Assembly (NCBI RefSeq): GCF_037974355.1
Contig: NZ_CP150235.1
Span: 558,001 to 622,000 of the forward strand
Source of the DNA: Paenibacillus sp. FSL R5-0517
Lineage (GTDB): Bacteria; Bacillota; Bacilli; Paenibacillales; Paenibacillaceae
Length of the DNA stretch: 64,000 bases
Direction of reading: 5' to 3'
Shown: in pieces, positions 27,233 to 37,004 of the stretch
How the letters are laid out: each line of letters begins with the position of its first letter
Numbering within the stretch: the first letter of the stretch is position 1
The notes under the pieces: model-generated
The model's database searches: none
Seen by the model: only the letters and a program-made list of their open reading frames with translations
What the model was told of the DNA's origin: nothing
Position numbers and translations under genes: made by a program

Positions 27233-27835
27233 CGTCTGGTGAGCCCAATAGGCGGAAGGAGAGACTGTTCTCCTGAGGGAACGGGGTCTGACAGTGTGTA
27301 GACGGTGCTTGAAACGTGTATGTAGACATGGATAAACACCCGGAACCCAATTCCGGGTGCTTTGTGTATGTTTTCAATCTTCTCAAGAATAAGTGATATC
27401 CAAAACAACAAAAGCCCTACCTCTCTTTTGTCCTTGCGGCTCCGATGACCGCGCCAGTGTGAATGGGAACATCTTGTGAAACTCTGTACTACCGGGTTAT
27501 TGTGATGCAGGTTCTTCAATCTTCATAGGTTGATTGTGCTTAATTCGCTGCGGTCGCAGCATGAAGAAAATATTCCGGGGTTTAAAGAAGACAGAAATCA
27601 TATGAGGTTGTTTAATACAACTCTTATACTATACCACAGGTTGTAATTTATTGCAATAAAAAGGAAAGTGCAAACAGAAAAACATGTTTTTCGGGTAGTC
27701 CTTCAAGACAATAGCTGAAATGTTCGTTTGAAAATAAACAGAATTTTTTCAAACTATTTCTCAATTGAGGTAATCCTCTTCAAAAGATTCTGCGTAGGTT
27801 ATAATAAGAGGGAAGAAACAGAAAGGGGCCCTCGC
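27233..27835. other. Intergenic region upstream of the ECF sigma gene
   Basis: No gene recognised in about 600 bases. There is a strong CACCCGGAA/TTCCGGGTG hairpin at 27,337-27,361 without a clear T run. A TATAAT lies at 27,800-27,805, a plausible -10 box for the sigma gene, with a poor -35 match (TCTTCA) 17 bases upstream. Confidence 0.4.
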
Positions 27836-28432
27836 ATGACTGAATCGATGGAGGACAGCAGGTTAATGCGACAGATTGCGGAACGTGATTCCTCCGCACT
27901 GGAGCTTTTATATGACCGTTATGAGCGAGCGGTGTATTCTTTTGCCTATCGGATCGTTGGCGATCCCATGACGGCCGAAGAGACCGTTCAGGAACTTTTT
28001 ATGCGGGTCTGGAATAATGCTGAACGATACGATGCCTCACAGGGGAAGCTGACCACATGGATGTTTGCGATTACGCGCAACATAGCAGTGGACATGCTGA
28101 GGCGGAGATCGAAAGGGGCAGCGGCTACTTCAGTTGAACACGAGACACTGGCGGCCTATGCCGATGAGCATACGAATACGGAAGAAGAAGTGCAGCGTAA
28201 ATGGGAAGGCACTCGGATTAAAGAGGCGTTGTCCCAACTGAATGGTGATCAGCAGCAAGTTATAGAATCGATTTATTATGCGGGATTAACCCAGCAGGAA
28301 GTATCCAGCCGATTCGGGATTCCGCTGGGTACAGTAAAGAGCCGTGTCAGGCTTGCCATGCGACAGCTCCAAAAGTTGCTGGCCGATGCTGAATTGCATC
28401 CGGACGCGGGAAGGGAGGGCATACATCCATGA
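27836..28432 (+). CDS. ECF-type RNA polymerase sigma factor
   Basis: A 198-residue sigma-70 family protein with region 2 (LLYDRYERAVYSFAYRIVGDPMTAEETVQELFMRVW and onward, including the MFAITRNIAVDMLRRR segment) and region 4 (LNGDQQQVIESIYYAGLTQQEVSSRFGIPLGTVKSRVRLAMRQLQ, written here only as a helix-turn-helix location, about residues 135-180). It resembles SigK-type ECFs paired with RskA anti-sigmas. I chose the ATG at 27,836, eight bases after AAAGGGG; an upstream in-frame extension has no ribosome site. It overlaps the anti-sigma gene by the 4-base ATGA, giving a classic sigma/anti-sigma pair. Confidence 0.9.
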   Translation: MTESMEDSRLMRQIAERDSSALELLYDRYERAVYSFAYRIVGDPMTAEETVQELFMRVWNNAERYDASQGKLTTWMFAITRNIAVDMLRRRSKGAAATSVEHETLAAYADEHTNTEEEVQRKWEGTRIKEALSQLNGDQQQVIESIYYAGLTQQEVSSRFGIPLGTVKSRVRLAMRQLQKLLADAELHPDAGREGIHP

Positions 28433-29412
28433 TAGAGCGACATGAGGAGTGGTCTGATCTGGCACCGATGTATGTGCTGGGCGGACTGGAAGCAGAGGAA
28501 GTGGCAGCGTTTGAAGCCCATATGGCAACTTGCGAAACTTGTCGCCAGGAGGTGAGGGAATTGCAGGAAGTGACTGGCTTCCTGCCACTTGCGGCGGAAC
28601 CTGTAGCACCGCCGTCAGGCATGCGAGCACGCGTGCTGGGCAACGTGCTCGGACATGTGCAGGAGAGCGCCGAGGTGAAGCCGGCGGCTGCTCCTGCAGA
28701 ACCTGAAGCACCCGTGGTGCTTCAGGAGGATCTTGCGCCGCAGCACGAACGTGCGGCGCAGCCCGGGCCAGGCCTGCCGCCGGTAACGGCGGTGCCTGCG
28801 GCCCGGGGAGAAGAGGCTGCCCAGGCACAGCCATGGCAGCCTCAAGGGCACGCGCGTGCGCGCAGCAGCCGCGCCTGGCGCGTGGCCAGCGCCGGCCTTG
28901 CGGCAGCGGCGCTGGTGCTTGGCGTGTACGCGGCGCAGCTGCAGAGCCAGATCGACTCGCTGACGCAGCAAGCGGCGGGCTCGTCGGCTACACAAGAGCA
29001 ATTGGTGCAGGTACAGGCGCAGAATGCGCAGCTGCAAGAGCAGCTGGCATCAGCGCTGGAACCTGCACAGGGCATGCAGACTGGCGAGGCAGTGAAGCTG
29101 AATCCTGCAACGCAGGATATTGTAGCTCAGGGTCTCGCAACCATCGTAATTGACAGCAAAGGCACTCACTTGGTTGTGCAGGCTGAGAACCTGCCGAATC
29201 TGGAAGGCAATGAGGCATTTCAGGTGTGGTTGATCAAGGGAGATACGCCTCAGAATGCGGGGACGTTCCTTAGTCGTGATGGGACGGGTGCGGTATACTA
29301 CACACTGGATTCGGCCAACGACTATGACACGGTCGCGATCACGCTAGAACCGGATGCCATGGGGGAGGAACCAAGGGGTACGATGATTCTGGCTGCCAAG
29401 ATCAAAGGATAA
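28429..29412 (+). CDS. Anti-sigma factor, zinc-finger plus RskA-type domain
   Basis: A 327-residue membrane protein that should hold the adjacent ECF sigma factor inactive. The N-terminal cytoplasmic zinc-binding anti-sigma domain shows HMATCETC (H-x3-C-x2-C). After a Pro/Ala-rich linker there is one transmembrane segment (VASAGLAAAALVLGVYAA, about residues 145-162), a Gln-rich coiled coil, and an extracytoplasmic RskA-type domain (about 220-327, with NEAFQVWLIKGDTPQNAG). Release probably involves regulated proteolysis, as in related systems. The linker and membrane region (28,640-29,080) is extremely G+C-rich compared with both ends of the same gene. Confidence 0.88.
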   Translation: MIERHEEWSDLAPMYVLGGLEAEEVAAFEAHMATCETCRQEVRELQEVTGFLPLAAEPVAPPSGMRARVLGNVLGHVQESAEVKPAAAPAEPEAPVVLQEDLAPQHERAAQPGPGLPPVTAVPAARGEEAAQAQPWQPQGHARARSSRAWRVASAGLAAAALVLGVYAAQLQSQIDSLTQQAAGSSATQEQLVQVQAQNAQLQEQLASALEPAQGMQTGEAVKLNPATQDIVAQGLATIVIDSKGTHLVVQAENLPNLEGNEAFQVWLIKGDTPQNAGTFLSRDGTGAVYYTLDSANDYDTVAITLEPDAMGEEPRGTMILAAKIKG

Positions 29413-29429
29413 ATATAGGATATATCACC

Positions 29430-29460
29430 AAAGGCTGCTCCGGTTGTGGAGCAGCCTTTT
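29430..29460 (+). terminator. Terminator of the sigma/anti-sigma operon
   Basis: AAGGCTGCTCC pairs with GGAGCAGCCTT around a six-base loop and is followed by four T. Confidence 0.85.
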
Positions 29461-29661
29461 CGTGTTTTACAGATTACCACCAGAAGACGGGACAGGGCCA
29501 AATTTTTTGAAACGATTCGACAGTGGAGATCTTGGTACCCATCCATTGAATTTTATTAATTTTTTTTGGCGGTGCAACCGATAAACAAATAGAAGGAAAT
29601 ACCCTAATTTTCCCGCATATCAAGGGAGAACGGGTTTGCACATAGAGAGTGAGGGGTTCAG

Positions 29662-31173
29662 TTGGAAGCATACCGTTCATTTATCTTTCGCCTGATACGC
29701 AATTATCTGATCGGTTCACTGGCAGCTGTTTTTGTTGTTGGTACAGTGGTTATGGTATCTACATTACAAATACCCGATATTCAATTTGTTCGACTCATCG
29801 GCATTGTACTGATTTCAATTTTGTTCATGCTGGTTGCAGAGTTAATTACGCTGTGGGTGCAGCTTGGACCCATAAGACAATTTTTCACTTCCGAGCATCA
29901 CGAGCGAGACGAATTGAACCATATGTACGAGAAAATTCATCGTTTCCCGGGACAGACCATATATCGAATTATGGGTCCTCACATGCTTGGTTTTTCGATT
30001 CCGGCAGCGGGGTTAACCATATGGATGATATCCACGGGGTGGCTTGAGTTCCCGTACGTGTACATAGTAGTGGCTGCCGCATGTGCATTTTTGATTGCCA
30101 TCATGCATGCGCTCATTGAGTATTACCTGACGGTGAGGGCGATAAGACCCTTGTTACTTGAGGTCCGTCATCGAGGCAAAATCCAATACGGGATGGAGCC
30201 TTCACTGGGAGGACGTATCCTGGTATCGATCCAGCGTAAATTTCAGCTAAGTACATCACTCATCGGATTGTTCCCGTTATTTTTATTTTTCCTCGCTACC
30301 TCAATCCGGCTTCAGTATATGGACAGAGAATTTGCGAGAGAGTACATTCTGTGGGGGATTGTCATCGTTGTGCTTGGTGCTGGATTTGCACTGGTGGGAA
30401 GCTGGCTGTTGATTCGGGATGTTCGTGATCCGGTTGCTGAATTGACACAGGAGATGAATCGAATTCAGGAGGGAGACCTCGGTAGAAGAGCTCCTGATCT
30501 GTATGCGGATGAATTTTCTGCACTGATCTCCGGCTTTAATATGATGATTAATCGGCTTGAGATGAGGCAGGAACGCAATCGACAGTTGTTGCAAAGTTAT
30601 TTTTCGATGCTGGCAGCGGCTTTGGACGCTCGAGATAAGTACACCGCAGGGCATTCCATGCGGGTGGCCGAGTATTCACTGATGATTGGCAAGCTGAGCG
30701 GAATGAATGAGGAACAGGCGGATTTATTGTACAAATCAGCTCTACTCCATGATATCGGGAAAATCGGCATACCGGACGAGGTACTGCTGAAGGATGGAAA
30801 ACTGAGCGATGAAGAATTCGCGATTATTCGCACACATCCCGTGCAGGGAGAGAGCATTCTGTTACAGATAGAGCCTATTGATGCCATGGCGGACTTTCTG
30901 CCGGGTGTACGGTCTCACCATGAGAGATATGATGGCAAAGGATACCCGGATGGGATGGCTGGTGAAGATATTCCCCTTTTTGGCCGCATCATAGCAGTAG
31001 CGGATGCTTTTGATGCCATGACGTCGGATCGACCTTATCGGAACGGGATGAGTCACGAGAAAGCGCTAACGATTTTGGAAGAAGGAAAAGGGACCCAATG
31101 GGACCCCTATTTTGCAGGTTTGTTTATTGATGAATGGAGACGACAACAGCATCTTCAGAAACCATCGAAGTGA
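29662..31173 (+). CDS. Membrane HD-GYP domain protein (probable c-di-GMP phosphodiesterase)
   Basis: A 503-residue protein with about five transmembrane segments in residues 10-260, then a HAMP domain (RDVRDPVAELTQEMNRIQEGDLG, about 250-305) and an HD-GYP domain (about 315-495). Visible catalytic motifs are HSMRVAEYS, LLHDIGKIGIP, THPVQGESIL, SHHERYDGKGYPDG and VADAFDAMTSDRPYR, so both the HD metal site and the GYP signature are intact. Members hydrolyse cyclic di-GMP. The start is TTG at 29,662 after GAGGGG. It is convergent with the PAP2 gene, only four bases apart. Confidence 0.9.
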   Translation: MEAYRSFIFRLIRNYLIGSLAAVFVVGTVVMVSTLQIPDIQFVRLIGIVLISILFMLVAELITLWVQLGPIRQFFTSEHHERDELNHMYEKIHRFPGQTIYRIMGPHMLGFSIPAAGLTIWMISTGWLEFPYVYIVVAAACAFLIAIMHALIEYYLTVRAIRPLLLEVRHRGKIQYGMEPSLGGRILVSIQRKFQLSTSLIGLFPLFLFFLATSIRLQYMDREFAREYILWGIVIVVLGAGFALVGSWLLIRDVRDPVAELTQEMNRIQEGDLGRRAPDLYADEFSALISGFNMMINRLEMRQERNRQLLQSYFSMLAAALDARDKYTAGHSMRVAEYSLMIGKLSGMNEEQADLLYKSALLHDIGKIGIPDEVLLKDGKLSDEEFAIIRTHPVQGESILLQIEPIDAMADFLPGVRSHHERYDGKGYPDGMAGEDIPLFGRIIAVADAFDAMTSDRPYRNGMSHEKALTILEEGKGTQWDPYFAGLFIDEWRRQQHLQKPSK

Positions 31174-31177
31174 GGGA

Positions 31178-31831
31178 TCAGTTGATCCCCTCTGTCCACT
31201 TCGATTCTTTTCTGCGTCTCCGGTGTAGAGCGAGGCCGGTTATGATGGTGAGAACACATTCACCGAGTATGATGGCACCCAAGGCGTCATAGATCACATG
31301 TTGCTTGATCATAAGCGTGGATACGATAATGGTCGCTGCTCCTGCAGCCACCAACAGCTTAATGGGTTTGCGAATGCTTGGAACCGAGAGAACGGCACGC
31401 ATAACCAGATAAGAGTGCAGCGAATGAATACTTGGAAAACAATTAAACGGGCGGTCCTGGCTGTAGAGCCATCCGAGAATAGATACGCCCAGGCCTGTAC
31501 CCGTCAGTTCCGGGCGCGGTACCATGGTCTGAAAGTTGAAGTAGATGAGATAACAGATCCAGACACAGATATTCATGGATAACAAGACGCGATAATACGT
31601 CAGACGATCCTTGGCACACAGGTAGGCGAGCACACCGAATACAAATGGGTACCAGCCCAAATATGGAATGGACATGGCGGGTACATAGGGAATGATCTGG
31701 TCAAGCGAGGAATTAAGTATAACGAACCCGCGTTCCGGACTATTAAGAATATCATAGAATAGCCCCATGACAGCCAATGACAACATCAAACTTAATGACA
31801 GCCAATAGGATTTACTTTTTAACAATTGCAC
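31178..31831 (-). CDS. PAP2 superfamily membrane phosphatase
   Basis: A 217-residue multi-pass membrane protein (about six segments). The PAP2 motifs are present: FNCFPSIHSLHSYL (second motif with the catalytic His) and KQHVIYDALGA (third motif with His and Asp). The first motif region is weak, as in the inositolphosphorylceramide-synthase-like branch. Likely substrates are lipid phosphates or undecaprenyl pyrophosphate; not determinable here. The ATG follows AAAGGAGA. Its stop almost abuts the HD-GYP stop, and no terminator separates the two convergent genes. Confidence 0.85.
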   Translation of the reverse strand: MQLLKSKSYWLSLSLMLSLAVMGLFYDILNSPERGFVILNSSLDQIIPYVPAMSIPYLGWYPFVFGVLAYLCAKDRLTYYRVLLSMNICVWICYLIYFNFQTMVPRPELTGTGLGVSILGWLYSQDRPFNCFPSIHSLHSYLVMRAVLSVPSIRKPIKLLVAAGAATIIVSTLMIKQHVIYDALGAIILGECVLTIITGLALHRRRRKESKWTEGIN

Positions 31832-32095
31832 AACAGCGTTCTCCTTTCATTCATGTTCCGACGAACATGCCCCTAGCAAATATCTATTTCTTTAGTTCAA
31901 TCTATATAGTAGTTCAAATTTGAACAACAATATATTTTACTACGTTCCGCACACAAATTGAATCCTGATTTGTGTATTTTTGTGTACTTTTTTGACGAAG
32001 AAGGAATGCAGTAATTTCAATGGACATGATATGATAGAAACACATACGGACGATGGTAACAAGGCCAGTAAAGTCGGGACAACAGGAGTGAGTAA

Positions 32096-33511
32096 ATGCA
32101 ATTTTTGAAAATGTTCGTATTGAATATGGGGATGCTTATAACGATTGCCTATCTTGCCAGTGTGTTCTATAAATATATCGTCATACGTGCTTCTTCCCGA
32201 ATGAAACAGATCGGTTCAGTGCTTGTCCTTGTTTTTGCAGGCTGGATCAGTACGGTTTTTGGATTTCAACTCACGGATGAAGTGGTATTTGACCTTCGTT
32301 ATGTTCCTATAATTGTTGCCGTTCTAACGTACAGACAACCCTATAGTGTAATTATTGTGGGTGTAGGGATAGGTTTATCCAGGTTAACGTTTGGTATCAC
32401 GGATGCTACGGTGGCAGCGGTAATTAATATGACTTTACTCGGTGTAATATGTGCGGGTTTAAATATATGGATGAGACGCAGCGATTTCAGACTGATCACA
32501 AAAGGCATCCTTGTTGTAATTATCGTCAATGTGGTCAATAGTGTGGGCATCGCTATCTTTGGCGTCATCCCGGCTACATATTTTTTCTCTCATATTATGC
32601 CTTACACGCTTCCGGCAGGTATCTTGTTAAGCCTTATGTTTGCGTTTATATTACGTGATTTTCAGAATGAACAGAACCGGATTTTGCTTATCCAAAGTAC
32701 GAACCGGCTATTATCTGTGCAAAAGGAAGAGCTACAGAAAGCCCAGATTGTACTGGAGGATCGAGCGAAACAATTGATGATCGCCTCACAGTACAAATCC
32801 GAATTTCTCGCCAATATGTCACATGAGTTGCGTACACCATTGAACAGTGTTATTAACTTTGCCCAGATGATCAGCGAGAACGCGGACACGATGGACCCCG
32901 AGGATATTGTACGTTTCGCCACCATGATCGACCAATCCGGACAGGAACTGCTCACACTCATTAACGATATTTTGGATCTGTCCAAAGTGGAAGCGGGGCG
33001 ACTGGATATAGTACTGGAGGATATCAGTGTGGCACAACTTACCGAAGATGCCATGAGCCACTTCCAACTGGTTGCCGAGAAAAAGGGTATTCAGTTGCAG
33101 ATGGATAAGAAGCCGGGACTGCCCGACACACTCTGGTCTGATCCCCAGCGGGTTCAACAGATTTTGCGGAATCTGATGTCGAATGCCATCAAGTTCACTC
33201 ACCGAGGGAAGGTCACGCTGACTGTAAGTACCAAGCAGAGGAAGAATGCAGGTATTCAGAATGGGTGGCTCGTTTTCTCCGTTCAGGACACCGGTATTGG
33301 TATTTCTGAGGACAAGCATCATTCCATATTTGAAGCATTTCAGCAGGCTGACGGGTCGATTAGTCGGAAATTTGGCGGTACCGGACTTGGTCTCTCGATC
33401 AGTCGGGATTTGGCGAGATTACTTGGAGGTTCGATTGAACTTGAGAGCGTTGAAGGCAAGGGAAGCACCTTCCATCTCTATCTTCCGTTGAACCGTGAAA
33501 AAATGAGTTGA
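32096..33511 (+). CDS. Sensor histidine kinase with 5TM-5TMR_LYT sensor
   Basis: A 471-residue membrane kinase. Five to six transmembrane helices (residues about 5-185) form a 5TMR_LYT-type sensor as in LytS-like proteins. A short coiled coil follows, then a HisKA dimerisation domain with the phospho-accepting His in FLANMSHELRTPLNS, and a HATPase domain with N (RNLMSNAIKF), G1 (VQDTGIGIS) and G2 (KFGGTGLGLSIS) boxes. No response regulator is adjacent, so it is an orphan and the partner is unknown. AGGAGTG lies upstream of the ATG. Confidence 0.9.
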   Translation: MQFLKMFVLNMGMLITIAYLASVFYKYIVIRASSRMKQIGSVLVLVFAGWISTVFGFQLTDEVVFDLRYVPIIVAVLTYRQPYSVIIVGVGIGLSRLTFGITDATVAAVINMTLLGVICAGLNIWMRRSDFRLITKGILVVIIVNVVNSVGIAIFGVIPATYFFSHIMPYTLPAGILLSLMFAFILRDFQNEQNRILLIQSTNRLLSVQKEELQKAQIVLEDRAKQLMIASQYKSEFLANMSHELRTPLNSVINFAQMISENADTMDPEDIVRFATMIDQSGQELLTLINDILDLSKVEAGRLDIVLEDISVAQLTEDAMSHFQLVAEKKGIQLQMDKKPGLPDTLWSDPQRVQQILRNLMSNAIKFTHRGKVTLTVSTKQRKNAGIQNGWLVFSVQDTGIGISEDKHHSIFEAFQQADGSISRKFGGTGLGLSISRDLARLLGGSIELESVEGKGSTFHLYLPLNREKMS

Positions 33512-33719
33512 CAACCTCCGCGCCGTGAGTAGAATTTGGGATGACAACTAGCATCGACCGGCTTTTGAGACCCGGTCTAAGGAGTGTATCCCCATACAGA
33601 AGACGGTCAACGTTAACCCTCCCCCGTCAGCAAGCAAACCACGGCGCAAGGGTTCGACACAACGCACAAATTTATCAATTGCAACATGGGAGGGTGTACC
33701 GGCAATTATTTTACAGACA

Positions 33720-34877
33720 TTGCTGGGAGGCCCGTTCTTAACCGGGTTTCTGCTATACCTTGGGGCCGGGTCGAGACATATCGGTTTTGTGCTCGCCATT
33801 ACGACCTTCGTAAACATTGCCCAGATCGGAGCAGCTTACTGGATGCAACGTATTCGCAGTCGCAAACGTATGCTGCTTTTATTTGTGGGCACACATCGTA
33901 TCTTATGGAGTGCGACGGGACTGATCCCGTTTATCTTCCCCAAAGAGTGGTGGGTAAGCGTATATATTGGTGTGTATACGGTTGCTTTTATATCGAATAC
34001 GATCGGCGGCATGATCTGGACTTCACTGATTGGCGACATCGTACCTGCCAAGGTGAGAGGGCGTTACTTCGGAATTCGAAATACGATTCTGAATGCTCTT
34101 GGAAGCGTATGCTTATTCGCAGGTGGTATTGTATTGGACCGTTACCCCGGAGAAATAGGCTTTCTGATCCTGTTTATTCCGGTTTGGATCTGCGCTATTG
34201 CCAATACAGTCATTTATTTCTTTTATCCGGATGTACCATTCGAGCGTTCGACCGAAAAGGTTTTCTGGCGGATGTTTATCAAGCCGTTCCAGGATCGTTC
34301 ATTCCTGAAAGCAACGCTGTTTCTGGCTGTCTGGTTATTAATCCAGACCTTGATTGTTCCGCTTTATTCCTATGTTATGCTCGATCTATTAAACATTAAT
34401 TATCAGACTGTATCCCTGATCACGGTGGTCCAGACGCTGGTTATGATGGCAGGTTTCTATGTCTGGGGCAATCTCAATGCCAGGTTTAGCAACAAAACCC
34501 TCCTATTTTGGACATTACCGGTCATCGCACTCTCCTGTCTGTCTTGGGGATTAATGTCGTTCATGCCCGTATTGATTGCACTATTTCTATCTCATATCTT
34601 TCTTGGGATCGGGGTGGGTGGATTCAATCAGTTGGCATTTAACTTTACGATAGGAGACACCCCCAAAAGTGAAAGACCGATGTTTGTCGCCGTATATTCG
34701 GCTCTGACGGGAGTGACTTCATTTCTTGGGCCGCTGCTGGGTGGCTGGTTGTATGAGAAGATGGAGAACTGGTCCGACGCGCTGGCCTGGATCTCAGCCT
34801 ATGGATTTCAGGTGGGGGTTGGTGTAGTCATGCTCATTCTTACGTTTACCCTTGGACGTCGCGTACTGTTAAAATAG
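33720..34877 (+). CDS. MFS transporter, N-terminal start unresolved
   Basis: A major facilitator superfamily protein with about ten to eleven visible transmembrane segments; VRGRYFGIRNTILN resembles the family's loop motif. The TTG at 33,720 gives 385 residues but lacks a normal ribosome site and truncates helix 1. The same frame is open upstream to 33,552 and encodes family-like sequence (NLSIATWEGVPAIILQT), yet has no ATG, GTG or TTG there. AAGGAG at 33,579-33,584 points to an initiation near 33,588-33,594, where only ATC or ATA is in frame. Either a rare start codon is used or an indel separates the true start at 33,541 (ATG in another frame) from this frame. The substrate is unknown. Confidence 0.8.
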   Translation: MLGGPFLTGFLLYLGAGSRHIGFVLAITTFVNIAQIGAAYWMQRIRSRKRMLLLFVGTHRILWSATGLIPFIFPKEWWVSVYIGVYTVAFISNTIGGMIWTSLIGDIVPAKVRGRYFGIRNTILNALGSVCLFAGGIVLDRYPGEIGFLILFIPVWICAIANTVIYFFYPDVPFERSTEKVFWRMFIKPFQDRSFLKATLFLAVWLLIQTLIVPLYSYVMLDLLNINYQTVSLITVVQTLVMMAGFYVWGNLNARFSNKTLLFWTLPVIALSCLSWGLMSFMPVLIALFLSHIFLGIGVGGFNQLAFNFTIGDTPKSERPMFVAVYSALTGVTSFLGPLLGGWLYEKMENWSDALAWISAYGFQVGVGVVMLILTFTLGRRVLLK

Positions 34878-34935
34878 TAATGAACTATATACACTGGTAT
34901 GAATTCAAAAAAGATGGCGAAGTGGAGGGATGTAT

Positions 34936-35625
34936 TTGAATCGTCTCGAACGGAAAGCCATGGTGATTGGAGCCACGGGACTTGTAGGCGAATTGCTGGT
35001 TCATCATCTGCTGGAGCACTCGGCATACAGTCAGGTTCGCGTTCTGGTTAGACGTCCGCTTGAGCTGCAACATCCCAAATTGGAACAGCATGTGGTGAAT
35101 TGGGAACAGTTGGAGAGCCAAGGCGAATTATTCGATGGAATCAATGATCTGTACTGCTGTTTGGGTACAACGATCAAAAAAGCAGGCAGTCAGGAAAATT
35201 TCCGTCAGGTGGATTATCATTACCCTGTTCGTGCGGCTATGCTTGCGAAGCAACATGGGGTACCCCAGATGCTGGTGATCTCCTCCATGGGCGCGAGTGC
35301 AGGTTCCCGGGTCTTTTACAGTCGGACCAAAGGGGAGATGGAGGATGCATTGTCTGTTATCGGTTTTCAATCTTTGCATATCTTCCGTCCTTCCTTAATT
35401 CTGGGAGATCGAAATGAGAAGCGGTTAGGTGAACAGATGGCCGCTCATGCCATGAAGTTGCTGGATCGCTGGATGAAAGGCAGAGCAGACAAATACCGGG
35501 CAGTCCACGCCGCAACCATTGCACAGGCCATGACGAATATTGCACTGGTGCAAGCGATTGGAAATCATGTATACCCGAATGATGTCATTCATGTTCTTGG
35601 CGTGGACGGGGATAAGAACCTTTGA
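34936..35625 (+). CDS. NAD(P)-binding oxidoreductase-like protein (HTATIP2/YwnB type)
   Basis: An atypical short-chain dehydrogenase of about 229 residues. The cofactor motif is VIGATGLVG, close to the N-terminus, followed by VRVLVRRP. YCCLGTTIKKAG and the VDYHYP segment are typical of the HTATIP2-like group, and a YSRTKGEME motif provides the YxxxK pair. The reaction is unknown. I prefer the TTG at 34,936, seven bases after GGAGGG; an ATG at 34,930 is only one base from that site. Confidence 0.78.
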   Translation: MNRLERKAMVIGATGLVGELLVHHLLEHSAYSQVRVLVRRPLELQHPKLEQHVVNWEQLESQGELFDGINDLYCCLGTTIKKAGSQENFRQVDYHYPVRAAMLAKQHGVPQMLVISSMGASAGSRVFYSRTKGEMEDALSVIGFQSLHIFRPSLILGDRNEKRLGEQMAAHAMKLLDRWMKGRADKYRAVHAATIAQAMTNIALVQAIGNHVYPNDVIHVLGVDGDKNL

Positions 35626-35763
35626 ATGAATTGTTTACTTCATAGTGGCCAGTGAGGAGCGTTTCTCGCTGGAGGTAGATCGTGGTATAATAGGCAACAA
35701 AAATGAGTTCGAACCCTGACTCCTTGCGGTAGCAGGATAACGAACATGAAGGAGAACTCGTCC

Positions 35764-36138
35764 ATGAAAAAACCAATCTCTACCGATCAGGCGCCAGGCG
35801 CCATTGGTCCATACAGTCAAGCCGTTGATGCAGGCGATTTCATCTACACGTCCGGACAGCTTGGCCTGAATCCCCAAACGGGAGAATTCGGTGCAGATGT
35901 ACAGGAGCAGACACGTCTGTCCCTGAGCAATGTGAAGGCTATTCTTGAAGCAGCAGGCACAAGCATGGATAAAATCGTGAAAACGACGGTGTTCCTGAAG
36001 GACATGAATGACTTTGTTCCTGTGAATGAAGTGTACAGCACGTTCTTTGAACAGCCATATCCTGCACGCAGTGCAGTGGAAGTGGCACGTTTGCCAAAAG
36101 ACGCACTGGTGGAGATTGAAGTTATTGCCCTGAAATAG
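35764..36138 (+). CDS. ridA: RidA family deaminase
   Basis: A 124-residue trimeric enzyme that hydrolyses reactive enamine/imine intermediates from PLP enzymes, protecting against 2-aminoacrylate. Hallmarks include PGAIGPYSQAV, YTSGQLGLNPQTGE and the C-terminal YPARSAVEVARLPKDALVEIE stretch (about residues 98-118), whose Arg binds the substrate carboxylate. AAGGAG lies 9 bases before the ATG. A more divergent family member lies at 61,775. Confidence 0.93.
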   Translation: MKKPISTDQAPGAIGPYSQAVDAGDFIYTSGQLGLNPQTGEFGADVQEQTRLSLSNVKAILEAAGTSMDKIVKTTVFLKDMNDFVPVNEVYSTFFEQPYPARSAVEVARLPKDALVEIEVIALK

Positions 36139-36166
36139 GACAGTCCTCATTCACGCCGGTACATAT

Positions 36167-36213
36167 AAAAAGCCGATTTCAGGTCGAATGAAAATGACCA
36201 GAATCGGCTTTTT
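36167..36213. terminator. Bidirectional terminator between ridA and the TspO-like gene
   Basis: AAAAAGCCGATT pairs with AATCGGCTTTTT, with an inner GGTC/GACC pair. A and T runs on both sides allow use by both convergent genes. Confidence 0.85.
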
Positions 36214-36245
36214 GCTTTATGTTTTTGCGTTAGAATGGCAGTCGC

Positions 36246-37004
36246 TCAATCGCGATCCTGATTACGGGCGAAGAACAGCCATATCGCGTAGATTGCCAGT
36301 ACGATCGCAATGATGATTGCCGTATAATATACGGAAGTGACATCCTTTTGTTTAAGGGCGATGGCGATGTACGCCCACGTGAATACCAGTGGATATACAC
36401 TATCCCGATAACGGAAGCTAACGAGTACAGCCAGCACCATTCCCACAATGAGCATAATGATCGTCCAGGTCGGTTCGCTGAGACCAAAACCATCCCAGCC
36501 GATTTTATATAACAGCACAGCAGTATTGATGATCGTAGCCACGCTAACCCATCCCAGATAGATGCTGAATGGCAGCTTCACAAGCCAGATCTCAGCAGTG
36601 GTCGGAACAGTAATGGTACGTGTTTTTACATACAACACGATCAGAGACAACAGAAGCAGTACAATAATCAGTAAAGCGAGACCGATCTGCAAGTTTTGAA
36701 AAGCGAAAATCCAGGCTACGTTAAAGGCACAGCTTGCCAGGAACCAATACCCGAGACGAGTGATGGAGTTCCTTTTCCACGAAGCAGGCACGAACTGATA
36801 GATCACAAAGCCTGCAAGCAGCAAGTAGATCAAACCCCATATAGCAAAGGCATAGCCAGAAGGTGTGAGTAGCACAGGGTACATATCCGATACTTCCTTG
36901 TTGGTTCTGCCCCCGATCGGCAGAGCGTTGGAAAGATAGTTCACGATAATTACAGCGATAAAACCAATCGCGTTTAACCACTTGTACGGATTGTTACGTG
37001 ACAT
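36246..37004 (-). CDS. Tryptophan-rich sensory protein-like membrane protein (TspO/MBR relative)
   Basis: A 252-residue protein with about eight hydrophobic segments, longer than a classical five-helix TspO. The early TPSGYAFAIWGLIYLLL and the FNVAWIFAF segment, together with KLPFSIYLGWVSVATIINT, are characteristic of the large TspO/MBR-like family. It may bind tetrapyrroles, but this is not established for this branch. AAGGAGGAAA precedes the ATG. It is likely monocistronic. Confidence 0.75.
   Translation of the reverse strand: MSRNNPYKWLNAIGFIAVIIVNYLSNALPIGGRTNKEVSDMYPVLLTPSGYAFAIWGLIYLLLAGFVIYQFVPASWKRNSITRLGYWFLASCAFNVAWIFAFQNLQIGLALLIIVLLLLSLIVLYVKTRTITVPTTAEIWLVKLPFSIYLGWVSVATIINTAVLLYKIGWDGFGLSEPTWTIIMLIVGMVLAVLVSFRYRDSVYPLVFTWAYIAIALKQKDVTSVYYTAIIIAIVLAIYAIWLFFARNQDRD

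Noticed and set aside
27337-27361. Terminator or CRISPR-like repeat at the CACCCGGAA hairpin
   Set aside because: Single perfect hairpin without a T run, without repeats or spacers, and not close to a gene end.
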